Assembly (NCBI RefSeq): GCF_000429085.1
Contig: NZ_AUBE01000007.1
Span: 124,001-188,000 of the forward strand
DNA length: 64,000 bases
Direction: 5' to 3'
Origin: Streptomyces flavidovirens DSM 40150
GTDB taxonomy: Bacteria; Actinomycetota; Actinomycetes; Streptomycetales; Streptomycetaceae
The notes below the pieces were generated by a model. The model was given only the letters and a program-made list of their open reading frames with translations, ran no database searches and was not told the DNA's origin. The translations under genes and the position numbers were made by a program. This document shows positions 35,789 to 44,366 of the stretch, one piece after another (position 1 is the first letter of the stretch; the number at the start of each line of letters is the position of its first letter).

Positions 35789-38494
35789 TCACGGGAAGTC
35801 CGGCGGCGCCTGGCCGTCCGGCAGTGGCTGCTCCGTCCAGATGACCTTGCCGTGCCCGGTGTACCGGGTGCCCCAGCGGTCGGCGAACTGCGCGACCAGG
35901 AACAGCCCCCGCCCGCCCTCGTCCGTGCTCGCCGCCTGCCGCAGATGCGGAGAGGTGCTGCTGTGGTCCGAGACCTCGCAGATCAGGCTGCGGTCACGGA
36001 TCAGCCGTACGCGGATCGGACCCGAGGCGTAGCGAATGGCGTTGGTGACCAGCTCGCTGAGAATCAGCTCGGTGGTGAACGACTCCTCCGCCATGTCCCA
36101 CTCGGCCAGCTTGCGGGTCACCGCGGCCCGTACCTCGCCCACGGCCGACGGATCGGGCGGCACGTCCCAGTCGGCCACCCGGCCGGCGCCCAGTACCCGC
36201 GTACGGCTGACGAGCAGCGCGATGTCGTCGCGCTGGTGCTCGGGCAGCAGCGCGGCGAGCACCTCCTCGCAGGTCTCCTCGGGTGTCCGGCCGGCATGGT
36301 CGCCGAGCGTACGGCGCAGGAGCGCGAGCCCCTCGTCGATGTCCCGGTCCCGGTCCTCGACGAGCCCGTCCGTGTACAGGACCAGCCGGCTGTTCTCCGG
36401 CAGCCGCACGTCCAGCGTCTCGAAGGGCAGTCCGCCGAGCCCGAGCGGCGGGCCGCCGGGCACATCGGCGAAGACCGTCGTGCCGTCCGGATGGACGATC
36501 GCCGGCTGGAGGTGGCCGGCCCGCGCCATGGCGCAGTGCCCGGTCACCGGATCGTAGATCGCGTACAGACAGGTGGCCCCGGTGACGCCCGCGTCCGCGT
36601 CGTCACCGATCTCGTCCTGGTCGATGCGGACGACCAGTTGGTCGAGGTGCCACAGGAGCTCGTCGGGCGGCAGGTCCAGGGTCGAGAAGTTGTGGACCGC
36701 GGTCCGCAGCCGCCCCATGGTGGCGGCGGCATGGAGCCCGTGACCCACGACGTCGCCCACGACGAGCGCCACGCGGGCACCGGGCAGCGGGATGATGTCG
36801 AACCAGTCCCCGCCCACGCCCCCGAGCCCGCCGAGCCCGGCCTGCGCGGGCAGATACCGGTAGGCGACCTCGACGGCGTTCTGCTCGGGCAGACTGCGGG
36901 GCAGCAGACTGCGCTGCAGTGTCACCGCCATGGTGTGCTCACGCGTGTAGCGACGGGCGTTGTCGACGCTCACGGCGGCGCGCGCCACCAGCTCCTCGGC
37001 GACGGACAGGTCCTCCTCCTCGAAGGGCTCCGGCTTCTCGGAGCGCCAGAAGATGGCCAGACCGAGAATGACGCCGCGAGCGCGCAGCGGAACCGCGATC
37101 ATCGAGTGGATTCCGTGCTCCACGAGCTGCCGGGCCCGCTCCGGATCCTGCTCCTGCCAGCCGGAGAAGCCGGCCAAATGTGACTGGAGGACCGCCTCGC
37201 CCTTGCCGAGGCTGAACCCGACCGGCGTGGACGGCACAAAGCGGATCGTCTTGCCGAGCGGGTAGAGCGACGTGTCCTCGCTGAGGCCGCTGAACGCCAC
37301 CCGGCGCAGGTCCACACCCGTGCCCGCGGCCGTGGCGGTCGGCTCCTCGCTGCGCAGCACGGCCTCCACCAGGTCCACGGTGGCGTAGTCGGCGAAGCGG
37401 GCAGTGGCGAACTCCGTCAGCTCCTCGCACGTGCGCACCACGTCGAGGGTGGTGCCGATCTCCGTACCGGCGTCGTAGAGCAGCTTCAGACGCTCGCGAG
37501 CCACATCCGCCTTTCCGCTGAGCGCCTGGAGCTCGGTGGTGTCCCGCAGCGTCGTCACGCTGCCGGGCGGCCCGCCGTGCTGGTCCGTGGTGCGCTGGTT
37601 GACAGCGAGCAGACGGTCTCCGACCGGATGGACCTCGTCCGTCACGACCCGGCCGGACGCGAGCAACTGGGCGGTCTGCGGGTCGAGACCCAGGTCCGAG
37701 ACATGCAGCCCCTCCACCTCGTTCGGCAGACCCAGCAGCCGGCGCGCCTCGTCGTTGGCGAGCATCAGCCGGCCGTCACCGCCGACGATGAGCACCCCCT
37801 CCCGTACGGCGTGCAGGACGGCGTCGTGATGTTCGTACATCCGGGTCATCTCGGCCGGGCCGAGACCGCGCGTCTGGCGGCGCAGCCTTCTGCTCACCAG
37901 TGCCGTCCCGCCCGTGGCGAGGAGCAGCACCGCTGCGGCGGCCCCGAACAGCAGCGGAATCTGCTCTTCGACGACGCCGCTCACCTTCTCGATGGTGATC
38001 CCGGCGGAGACCACACCGATGACCTTGCCGTCACGGTCGGTGACGGGCACCTGGGCCTGCACCAGGGGACCGATCGTCCCGGTGATCTTCTCGGTGACGA
38101 CCTGACCGGCCAGCGGGGGCGCCAGATTGCCGACGAACTTCTTCCCGATCCGGTCAGGCAGGGGATGGGTGTAACGGGTCCCGTCCGGGTTCAGTACGAC
38201 GATGAAATCGACTCCGGAGCGCTTACGGGCCTCCTCGGCCGGCGGTTGCAGCACGGCGGTCGGGTCGGGACTCTTCAAGGCCTCCTCGATACCCGGCGCA
38301 TGGGCGAAGGTCTCGGCCACGGCGACCGACCGGTTGCGGGCCTCGCGTTCACTGTCGGTCCTTGACTGCAGCACCAGCACCGCCATGGCGCTGGCGACGA
38401 GCAGGACGACGATCGCCACCTGCAGGAGGAAGACCTGACCTGCGACAGTTCGCATCCGCAAAACCGAGCGCGGGCGGCCGTTGCGTCCGGCCAT
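35789..38494 (-). CDS. Membrane-bound sensor SpoIIE-type phosphatase with HATPase kinase domain
   Basis: 901 residues. TM helix (about 17-41), extracytoplasmic sCache/PDC-like sensor (about 45-175), second TM (about 180-203), PAS (about 225-330), GAF (about 345-510), PP2C/SpoIIE (about 540-745, GGDWFDII, GDVVGHG, YTDGLVED) and an RsbW-like HATPase (about 765-890, ELVTNAIRYA, GGRGLFL). It therefore joins an external sensor to both a phosphatase and an anti-sigma-like kinase in one chain, a plan found in Streptomyces partner-switching proteins. The sensor resembles those of CitA/DcuS kinases, which bind organic acids; the ligand is unknown. It is divergent from the ECF/ricin protein gene, 464 bases away. 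Confidence 0.9.
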   Translation of the reverse strand: MAGRNGRPRSVLRMRTVAGQVFLLQVAIVVLLVASAMAVLVLQSRTDSEREARNRSVAVAETFAHAPGIEEALKSPDPTAVLQPPAEEARKRSGVDFIVVLNPDGTRYTHPLPDRIGKKFVGNLAPPLAGQVVTEKITGTIGPLVQAQVPVTDRDGKVIGVVSAGITIEKVSGVVEEQIPLLFGAAAAVLLLATGGTALVSRRLRRQTRGLGPAEMTRMYEHHDAVLHAVREGVLIVGGDGRLMLANDEARRLLGLPNEVEGLHVSDLGLDPQTAQLLASGRVVTDEVHPVGDRLLAVNQRTTDQHGGPPGSVTTLRDTTELQALSGKADVARERLKLLYDAGTEIGTTLDVVRTCEELTEFATARFADYATVDLVEAVLRSEEPTATAAGTGVDLRRVAFSGLSEDTSLYPLGKTIRFVPSTPVGFSLGKGEAVLQSHLAGFSGWQEQDPERARQLVEHGIHSMIAVPLRARGVILGLAIFWRSEKPEPFEEEDLSVAEELVARAAVSVDNARRYTREHTMAVTLQRSLLPRSLPEQNAVEVAYRYLPAQAGLGGLGGVGGDWFDIIPLPGARVALVVGDVVGHGLHAAATMGRLRTAVHNFSTLDLPPDELLWHLDQLVVRIDQDEIGDDADAGVTGATCLYAIYDPVTGHCAMARAGHLQPAIVHPDGTTVFADVPGGPPLGLGGLPFETLDVRLPENSRLVLYTDGLVEDRDRDIDEGLALLRRTLGDHAGRTPEETCEEVLAALLPEHQRDDIALLVSRTRVLGAGRVADWDVPPDPSAVGEVRAAVTRKLAEWDMAEESFTTELILSELVTNAIRYASGPIRVRLIRDRSLICEVSDHSSTSPHLRQAASTDEGGRGLFLVAQFADRWGTRYTGHGKVIWTEQPLPDGQAPPDFP

Positions 38495-38667
38495 GACCTC
38501 TTTCTACACCTCCCGCATACGCCGGGCGAGCCCGCGCACCGCGGACGCGGTGGCCGCTGGATGAGCGGCTCAGGGATCACATTTAAGCCCGCGGAGCCTC
38601 GGAGGGACAGATCTGGGGACCAGATGCTCGCGGGACCTGTGCGGCGGGCGGAATGAAAGCCGGCCAT

Positions 38668-38683
38668 CGGTGAAATTTCACCG
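38668..38683. promoter_or_regulatory. Perfect 16-base palindrome CGGTGAAATTTCACCG
   Basis: CGGTGAAA and TTTCACCG meet with no spacer, seen directly, in the divergent region between the sensor phosphatase and the ECF/ricin protein. An A/T-centred palindrome in otherwise G+C-rich sequence is a strong operator candidate. The regulator is not known. Confidence 0.6.
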
Positions 38684-38700
38684 GCCCATTATTTGGCGTG

Positions 38701-38855
38701 CTCACACAGGTCCTGCTGGTGCGGGCCGGCGTCATACCTCTCGCTCACACAGGTTCGGGGCAACCCGGCGGCAGCCTTTCCTTGCTGAATGGATGTCACT
38801 CGTTTTGCTTGTTTCCCGTCAGTCACTTGTGCGAGGGTGAACCCCCTCACACAGG
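38701..38855. repeat. Three direct copies of CTCACACAGG
   Basis: The decamer CTCACACAGG occurs at 38701, 38744 and 38846 on the same strand, with start-to-start distances of 43 and 102 bases (close to 4 and 10 helical turns). All lie in the non-coding region before the ECF/ricin protein start. They could be half-sites for an activator; the rest of the 464-base gap shows only the 16-base palindrome listed separately. Confidence 0.6.
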
Positions 38856-38958
38856 CACACTGGTCCATGCCATTCTTCCGGGCGCGGACCGCTTTTCTCT
38901 CCCGCAGACCAGAAAGGTACGCACCTTTCCGTCCGGCGCCTTGGAAGGAATCGGTTCC

Positions 38959-40881
38959 GTGTACTCCCCCCACCCCCCTCGCCCCTCTTACTCTCCTCGT
39001 CCCGGTGTCGTGTCCGGGGAATCCGACGAAATCCTCGGCGCCCGGCTTCGGGGGCGGGCGGAGGGAGCGACCGGCCGCCCCGTGGCGCTGCTGCTGGCGC
39101 GGCACTGGCAGGCGGCGTACGACTACGCGGCCATCTGCCTCGCGTCCTCGGGGAGCGTCGCTTCGATGGCCACCGCCGCGGCCTTCCACCAGGTGTTCGA
39201 GACCCTGGGGCGAGGACAGTCGGCCGAGGCCCTGCGTCCCCGGCTCCTGGTGACCGTACGGGGCACCGTGAGGGCGTGGTCCGCCGACGACGGCATATCC
39301 GGTGCCCTGCCGGAACTGACGAAATCGGCCGGGGGGCGCGGTATGCGGGCCGCGAAGTCCATGGCGTCCACAAAACGTGAGCTGGCCGAGCGCTCTTTCC
39401 GGACCCTCGCGGGGCCCGCCCGGTGTCTGCTGTGGCACACCCAGGTCGAGGGGGAGCCCATAGCCGTACCCGCCGGTCTGCTGGCCCTGGACGCGGACAC
39501 CGCGACGGCCGTACTGGAACAGGCGCGCGAACAATTGCGGGAGGGCTGCGTCCGGGCCCACAGGGAACTCGCGCCGACCACGGAATGCCGCTTCTACAAC
39601 CGCCTTTTGGACATCCCGATTCGACGCGGGGGCGCCTTGCTGCCCGACGTCCAGCAGCATCTGCTGGCGTGCCGCTACTGCCGGGACGCCGCCGAACAAC
39701 TCGCCCTTTGCGCGGGTGATGTGGGCGTACTGCTCACCGATGCCGTGCTCGGCTGGGGCGCCCGGCGCTATCTCGAGTCGCGGCCGGGGCGCGGTGGCGA
39801 CAAGTCGCCCTCCGGGACCTCCACCGGTCGGGTCGACCGGCGCGCGGAAGGCGGACGCCACCGTCTGCTCGCCGGGGCCATCCCGCCGGTCCACCGGTTC
39901 GCACCGTCGCGGAAGCACTCGAAGCCGTTGCTCAGCGGCCTTGGCCTCGTATCAGCCACCGTTCTCTCGGCCGTTCTCGTCACCAGCCTCTGGTCGGACG
40001 ACGGCCGCCATCCGGGGTCCGCGGCGTCTGTGGGGGCGGCCGGCGGTCACCTGGACTCACCGAGCCCGCGTCCCGTGCTTCCGTCGGCCGGGCCGCCGCC
40101 GGCCGAGTCCGCCGGACTTCCCGGAGTCTCAGGCCAGGCCAGACTCCGCAATGCCGCGACGGACCTGTGCCTGGACGTCCGGGGCGCGGCGAAGCCCGGC
40201 GCCGGGACGACCATGGCGGAGTGCTCCGCCGCGAAGAACCAGCAGTGGTCGTACGGAAGTGACGGCCTGCTGCGCAGTCTCGCGGATCTGGAACTGTGTC
40301 TCGACTCCCGTGCGGACGACGGTGCGACCACCCTCCGCAGGTGCGTGGGCCCTTCCTCCGCCGCGAACGTCGACGACCTGCGCTACGACCTGACGGTGCA
40401 GGGTCAGCTGTTGCCTCGCTGGGCCGAAGGCCTGGCCGTCGTTCCCACGTCCGCGGAGAACGGCGCCGATGTGGTGGTCAAGATCCGCGACAGCTCAGTG
40501 GAGCAGAGGTGGGTGCTCGACTCCCCGGCAGCCGCCCCCCGTTCCCGGCCGGATGCCGCAACGGGTGGCGTTCAGACCGCGAAGGCCGTTCCCGATGTGC
40601 CTCCTGCCGAAGCGGGCTGCGGCGCGCCGGCTTGCGCGCCTTCCCCGCGCGGCGGGAAGGAACGGAATGCGGAACCTACGAGCGGCACGGCCCGCCCGGA
40701 GCATGGGAAACCGCGTGACGCCGAAGCCGAGCCCTATCGGCGGGCGGCCGTCGTGCCACAGCGTCGCGGTGAAGGCCTCCGTTCCGCTGCCGCGCGAGTC
40801 GAGGACTTGGTGGCCGGCCGTATTCACAGCCCCGTCGACGCGGCTCGGGGCGTTACGCCCGTCTCCCTTCCGATCGGCTGA
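38959..40881 (+). CDS. ECF-sigma-like / anti-sigma zinc-finger / transmembrane / ricin-lectin protein
   Basis: 640 residues. About 43-108 (LLLARHWQAAYDYAAICLA and onward) reads like a degenerate ECF sigma region 2, and about 140-205 (ERSFRTLAGPARCLLWHT and AREQLREGC) like region 4. A ZAS-type anti-sigma motif HLLACRYC (His234, Cys238, Cys241) follows, then a single TM helix (about 324-345), a Ser/Pro linker and a ricin B-type lectin domain (about 391-525, QQW at 428-430) that would face outward, then a disordered tail. This is a one-protein transmembrane carbohydrate sensor layout. GTG chosen because GGAAGGA lies nine bases upstream; the frame stays open further upstream without sense. A GH6 cellulase gene follows. 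Confidence 0.7.
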   Translation: MYSPHPPRPSYSPRPGVVSGESDEILGARLRGRAEGATGRPVALLLARHWQAAYDYAAICLASSGSVASMATAAAFHQVFETLGRGQSAEALRPRLLVTVRGTVRAWSADDGISGALPELTKSAGGRGMRAAKSMASTKRELAERSFRTLAGPARCLLWHTQVEGEPIAVPAGLLALDADTATAVLEQAREQLREGCVRAHRELAPTTECRFYNRLLDIPIRRGGALLPDVQQHLLACRYCRDAAEQLALCAGDVGVLLTDAVLGWGARRYLESRPGRGGDKSPSGTSTGRVDRRAEGGRHRLLAGAIPPVHRFAPSRKHSKPLLSGLGLVSATVLSAVLVTSLWSDDGRHPGSAASVGAAGGHLDSPSPRPVLPSAGPPPAESAGLPGVSGQARLRNAATDLCLDVRGAAKPGAGTTMAECSAAKNQQWSYGSDGLLRSLADLELCLDSRADDGATTLRRCVGPSSAANVDDLRYDLTVQGQLLPRWAEGLAVVPTSAENGADVVVKIRDSSVEQRWVLDSPAAAPRSRPDAATGGVQTAKAVPDVPPAEAGCGAPACAPSPRGGKERNAEPTSGTARPEHGKPRDAEAEPYRRAAVVPQRRGEGLRSAAARVEDLVAGRIHSPVDAARGVTPVSLPIG

Positions 40882-40957
40882 GCCGGCGAGGTGGGGGCGC
40901 GCATGTGCGTCATCTCCTGGTGAATGAGGGGGAGATCGGCGAAAGTGCGGGAACCAG

Positions 40958-40971
40958 TGGGAGCGCTCCCA
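40958..40971. promoter_or_regulatory. Perfect CebR-type box TGGGAGCGCTCCCA
   Basis: The 14-base palindrome is identical to the published consensus for CebR, the cellobiose/cellotriose-responsive LacI-family repressor of Streptomyces cellulose genes. It lies about 375 bases before the GH6 cellulase start, in the 465-base gap after the ECF/ricin gene. cebR itself is not in this window. Confidence 0.85.
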
Positions 40972-41021
40972 AAATGGCTTCGCCGGCAGGAGGTGTCAAG
41001 ACCTCCCGTGCGTATCGGGTC

Positions 41022-41037
41022 GTCGAATTAATTCGAC
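41022..41037. promoter_or_regulatory. Perfect palindrome GTCGAATTAATTCGAC
   Basis: A perfect 16-base palindrome with an AATTAATT core between the CebR-type box and the cellulase start. The CGAA/TTCG arms are reminiscent of LacI-type xylanase operators of Streptomyces, but the identity of any binding protein is a guess. Confidence 0.55.
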
Positions 41038-41109
41038 AACCAATTTTGAGAAACCTGGCAACCTTTTCTGTTCCCCGCGGCGACTCGGTGCTAGCTTCCA
41101 GCTCACCAG

Positions 41110-41123
41110 TGGGAGCGATTCCG
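41110..41123. promoter_or_regulatory. Degenerate CebR-type half-site
   Basis: TGGGAGCGATTCCG matches the CebR consensus at 11 of 14 positions with a perfect left half. TAGCTT 12 bases upstream could be a -10 element, so a repressor bound here would sit at the transcription start of the cellulase gene, leaving a leader of roughly 240 bases. Confidence 0.5.
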
Positions 41124-41346
41124 TCAGTTGATCTCGACAGACAAGGAGTCGCTCAGGTACCACCCCCACGACTGCCGCCGGTGGCGGGGACCACCGACGG
41201 CGTTGGCCGTGACGCCACGCCGTGATCTCCGATCCGGCCGAGGCCCGGCACGTCGGCACATCCAACGCACCGCTTCGCCTGCCCCCGCATTCGGTATTCG
41301 GGCCGCGCGACGCTCGCGCGCCCTCGACTGAGAGGCACACACCATC

Positions 41347-43074
41347 ATGAGCCGCATCAACGCGCCCTCCCGACGGCGCGGCGCCCTGATCACGGCCTGC
41401 GCCGTGATCGCGGCAGCCGGCGGGACCGCCGCCGCCCTGACCACCCCGGCCGGTGCCGCCGTTCCCGGCTGCACCGTCGACTACAAGGTCACCAACCAGT
41501 GGAACACCGGCTTCGGCGCCGCCGTCACCGTCACCAACACCGGTGACGCGGTGAGCAGTTGGAAGCTGGAGTGGTCCTACGCCGGCGACCAGAAGGTCAC
41601 CCAGGGATGGAACGCCGACATCACCCAGGCCGGGTCGGCGGTCACCGCCAAGAACGTTTCGCACAACGGCACTCTGGCCACCGGAGCCTCCACCGGGTTC
41701 GGCTTCAACGCCTCGTACAGCGGAAGCAACGCCGTGCCGACGGTGTTCAAGCTGAACGGCGTCACCTGTAACGGCGGTCCGGGGGACCCGACCGACCCGC
41801 CGGGCCCGACCGACCCGCCCGGCGGCCGCGTCGACAACCCGTACGCCGGTGCCAAGGTGTATGTGAACCCCGAGTGGTCCGCCAAGGCCGCGGCCGAGCC
41901 CGGCGGCAGCAGAATCGCCGGCCAGCCCACCGGTGTCTGGCTCGACCGGACCGCCGCCATCGCGGGCACGAACGGCTCCATGGGGCTGCGCGCCCACCTC
42001 GACGAGGCCCTGAGGCAGAAGGGCACCGGCCAACTCGTCGTCCAGCTGGTCATCTACAACCTGCCGGGCCGCGACTGCGCCGCGCTCGCCTCCAACGGCG
42101 AACTGGGCCCGGCCGAGATCGACAAGTACAAGACGCAGTACATCGACCCGATCGCGGCGATACTCGCCGACCCGAAGTACGCCGGGCTGCGGATCGTGAA
42201 CACGGTCGAGATCGACTCGCTGCCGAACCTCGTCACCAACACCACACCGCGCCCCACCGCCACCCCCAACTGCGACACCATGAAAGCCAACGGCAACTAC
42301 ATCAAGGGCGTCGGGTACGCGCTGAACAAGTTGGGAGCGCTCCCAGGGGTCTACAACTACGTGGACGCCGGCCACCACGGCTGGCTCGGCTGGGACGACA
42401 ACTTCAGTGCCTCGGCCGAACTCTTCAAGCAGGCGGCGACCGCCGAGGGCTCCAGCCTCGCCAAGGTGCACGGCTTCATCGTCAACACGGCCAACTACAG
42501 CGCGCTGAAGGAGGACCACTTCACCATCGACGACAGCGTGAACGGGGTGTCCGTACGGCAGTCCAAGTGGGTGGACTGGAACCGGTACACCGACGAGCTG
42601 TCGTACGCCCAGGCCATGCGGGCCAAGCTGGTCTCGCTCGGTTTCGACTCCGGCCTCGGCATGCTCATCGACACCTCCCGCAACGGCTGGGGCGGCACGG
42701 CCAGGCCCACCGCGCCGGGAGCGCGGACCAGCGTCGACACCTATGTCGACGGCGGCCGCTACGACCGGCGTATCCACCTCGGCAACTGGTGCAACCAGTC
42801 GGGCGCGGGCCTCGGTGAGCGGCCCCGGTCAGCCCCGGCCGCAGGCATCGACGCGTACGTCTGGATGAAGCCGCCGGGCGAGTCCGACGGCTCCAGCAAG
42901 GCCATCCCGAACAACGAGGGCAAGGGCTTCGACCGGATGTGCGACCCGACGTACACCGGTAATCCCCGGAACAACAACAACATGTCGGGGGCGCTGCCGA
43001 ACGCCCCGCTCTCCGGGCACTGGTTCTCCGCCCAGTTCCAGGAGCTCATGAAGAACGCCCACCCGGCGCTGTAG
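41347..43074 (+). CDS. Secreted GH6 cellulase with N-terminal CBM2
   Basis: 575 residues. Signal peptide to about residue 38; CBM2 cellulose-binding module (39-143) with exposed Trp52, Trp72 and Trp88 and a Cys41/Cys141 disulfide pair; Pro/Asp/Gly linker (146-160); GH6 domain (165-575) with NLPGRDCAA (Asp243) and DTSRNGWGG, in the manner of actinomycete GH6 endo- or exo-cellulases. It hydrolyses cellulose with inversion from the non-reducing side. Regulation by CebR is likely from the perfect box upstream, the degenerate site at the presumed promoter, and a further perfect box inside the gene. A very strong terminator follows. Confidence 0.93.
   Translation: MSRINAPSRRRGALITACAVIAAAGGTAAALTTPAGAAVPGCTVDYKVTNQWNTGFGAAVTVTNTGDAVSSWKLEWSYAGDQKVTQGWNADITQAGSAVTAKNVSHNGTLATGASTGFGFNASYSGSNAVPTVFKLNGVTCNGGPGDPTDPPGPTDPPGGRVDNPYAGAKVYVNPEWSAKAAAEPGGSRIAGQPTGVWLDRTAAIAGTNGSMGLRAHLDEALRQKGTGQLVVQLVIYNLPGRDCAALASNGELGPAEIDKYKTQYIDPIAAILADPKYAGLRIVNTVEIDSLPNLVTNTTPRPTATPNCDTMKANGNYIKGVGYALNKLGALPGVYNYVDAGHHGWLGWDDNFSASAELFKQAATAEGSSLAKVHGFIVNTANYSALKEDHFTIDDSVNGVSVRQSKWVDWNRYTDELSYAQAMRAKLVSLGFDSGLGMLIDTSRNGWGGTARPTAPGARTSVDTYVDGGRYDRRIHLGNWCNQSGAGLGERPRSAPAAGIDAYVWMKPPGESDGSSKAIPNNEGKGFDRMCDPTYTGNPRNNNNMSGALPNAPLSGHWFSAQFQELMKNAHPAL
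42332..42345. promoter_or_regulatory. Intragenic perfect CebR-type box in the cellulase gene
   Basis: TGGGAGCGCTCCCA lies inside the GH6 coding sequence around codons 329-333 (encoding part of LGALPG). CebR sites inside coding regions are known for Streptomyces cellulose-related genes, where they can act as a roadblock. Confidence 0.75.
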
Positions 43075-43091
43075 CGCCACCGGCGCGGCAA

Positions 43092-43136
43092 GGCGCCCCC
43101 GCACCACCGGCCGTGGACCGGTGGTGCGGGGGCGCC
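43092..43136 (+). terminator. Strong 19-bp terminator hairpin after the cellulase gene
   Basis: Two perfectly complementary 19-base arms (beginning GGCGCCCCCGCACC and ending GGTGCGGGGGCGCC) surround a 7-base loop. The hairpin lies between the cellulase and the convergent end of the pectin operon, so it may serve both strands. Confidence 0.85.
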
Positions 43137-43198
43137 GTCACTCCGCCGTCACTCCGCCGTCCCCCCCCCCCGGCGTACAGCCGGCGCACTCGCCGGTG

Positions 43199-44317
43199 TC
43201 AGCCGGTGCGCGGGGGAGTCCAGTCGCCCAGGTAGGTCTCGCGCGTGTGCGCGCGGGCCCCTGCCGCCGTCAGTTGCGGCCGCTCGGCGGGGGCGGTGAC
43301 GCGGGCGCCCGGCCCGTTGTTGCGGTACTCGGCGAAGCGCTGGTCCTGCCACGGGTGGGCGTCGCGCATGTTGGCGTACGGAACCGCGGCGTCGATGCCG
43401 GGGCCCAGCCAGGTCTCACGTACGACCAGGGAAGGCCGGGCGGTGGTGTCGGAGCTCGGCACCCACGGGCGGGCGAGCTTGTACGCCCGGTCGGGTGCGG
43501 CGCTGGTGACGCGGCAGCGGGTGGCGAGGTAGCCGAGCGCCGTGGCCCTCGCTGTCGAGGGGGCGAAGACGAAGCCGTACGGGGTGAAACCGACGTCCCG
43601 GTCGAGGGTGTGGAAGCGGCAGTCCTCGAAGACGGCGGTGGCCCGGCCGAAGACGAAGTCCACGTCGCCCTCGATGTGGCAATGAGCGTAGTACTGGCGG
43701 GCCGTGACGCCCAGCGAGCGGGTATCGGCGTACAGGGTGTCCTGGTGGCCGAGGAAGCGGCAGTGGTGGAACGCGCTGCGGTCGCCCAGGACGCGGATCG
43801 CGACCGCCTGGGTGCCCGAGGTGATGTCGGGGTGCTCGGCGCGCAGCCAGTCGTTGGCGAAGGTGACCCGGCGGGCGGTGAAGCCGTCGGCCTGCACCAG
43901 GGTGGTGGCCGACCCCCCGGTCCCGTACGGCGTGCCGTCGGGCTTGAGCGTGCCCGCCGCGTTGTCGTACACGATGACCGTGTTCCGGGGGTCGGCCGCC
44001 GCACCAAGCAGGGTGAGTGAGGTGCGGTCGGCGGGAACGGTCACTGTCTCGCGGTACGTCGCCGGGGCGAGTACCAGCGTCCAGCCTGCGCCTGCGGCCG
44101 CGGTGACGGCGGCGGACACGGTGGTGTGGTCACCGCGGCCGTGCGGGTCGACGTAGAGGGTGCGGGGTCCGAGGCGCCGGGTCGGGGACCCGTAGGGGCC
44201 GAACGGCCGGGGGGCGGCAAAAGCGGGCCGGGCGCCGGTGAGCGCGACCGCGGCGCCTGTGCCGAGGCCGGCGGCGGTCAGGAGTGCGGTGCGGCGGGTG
44301 GGGTGGGGGCCGGGCAT
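43199..44317 (-). CDS. Secreted pectin methylesterase (carbohydrate esterase family 8)
   Basis: 372 residues with a Tat-like signal (PTRRTALLTAAGLGTG) and right-handed beta-helix sequence. The family-defining motifs are in order: GTQAVAIRV, FLGHQDTLYAD, GDVDFVFG (catalytic Asp) and LARPW (Arg/Trp). It removes methyl groups from homogalacturonan, making it cleavable by the pectate lyase encoded just upstream. AAGGAG lies six bases before the ATG. It is the last gene of a twelve-gene minus-strand run, 49 bases after the lyase. Confidence 0.92.
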   Translation of the reverse strand: MPGPHPTRRTALLTAAGLGTGAAVALTGARPAFAAPRPFGPYGSPTRRLGPRTLYVDPHGRGDHTTVSAAVTAAAGAGWTLVLAPATYRETVTVPADRTSLTLLGAAADPRNTVIVYDNAAGTLKPDGTPYGTGGSATTLVQADGFTARRVTFANDWLRAEHPDITSGTQAVAIRVLGDRSAFHHCRFLGHQDTLYADTRSLGVTARQYYAHCHIEGDVDFVFGRATAVFEDCRFHTLDRDVGFTPYGFVFAPSTARATALGYLATRCRVTSAAPDRAYKLARPWVPSSDTTARPSLVVRETWLGPGIDAAVPYANMRDAHPWQDQRFAEYRNNGPGARVTAPAERPQLTAAGARAHTRETYLGDWTPPRTG

Positions 44318-44366
44318 GCGGGGCTCCTTGGCGCGGAGGGGGCTGAGGGGGCTGTGGGCGGGGAGG

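Noticed and set aside
43151..43175. Short GCCGTCACTCC repeat and C11 tract after the cellulase terminator
   Set aside because: Looks like simple slippage sequence; a homopolymer run here could also be a sequencing or assembly artefact. No function inferred.
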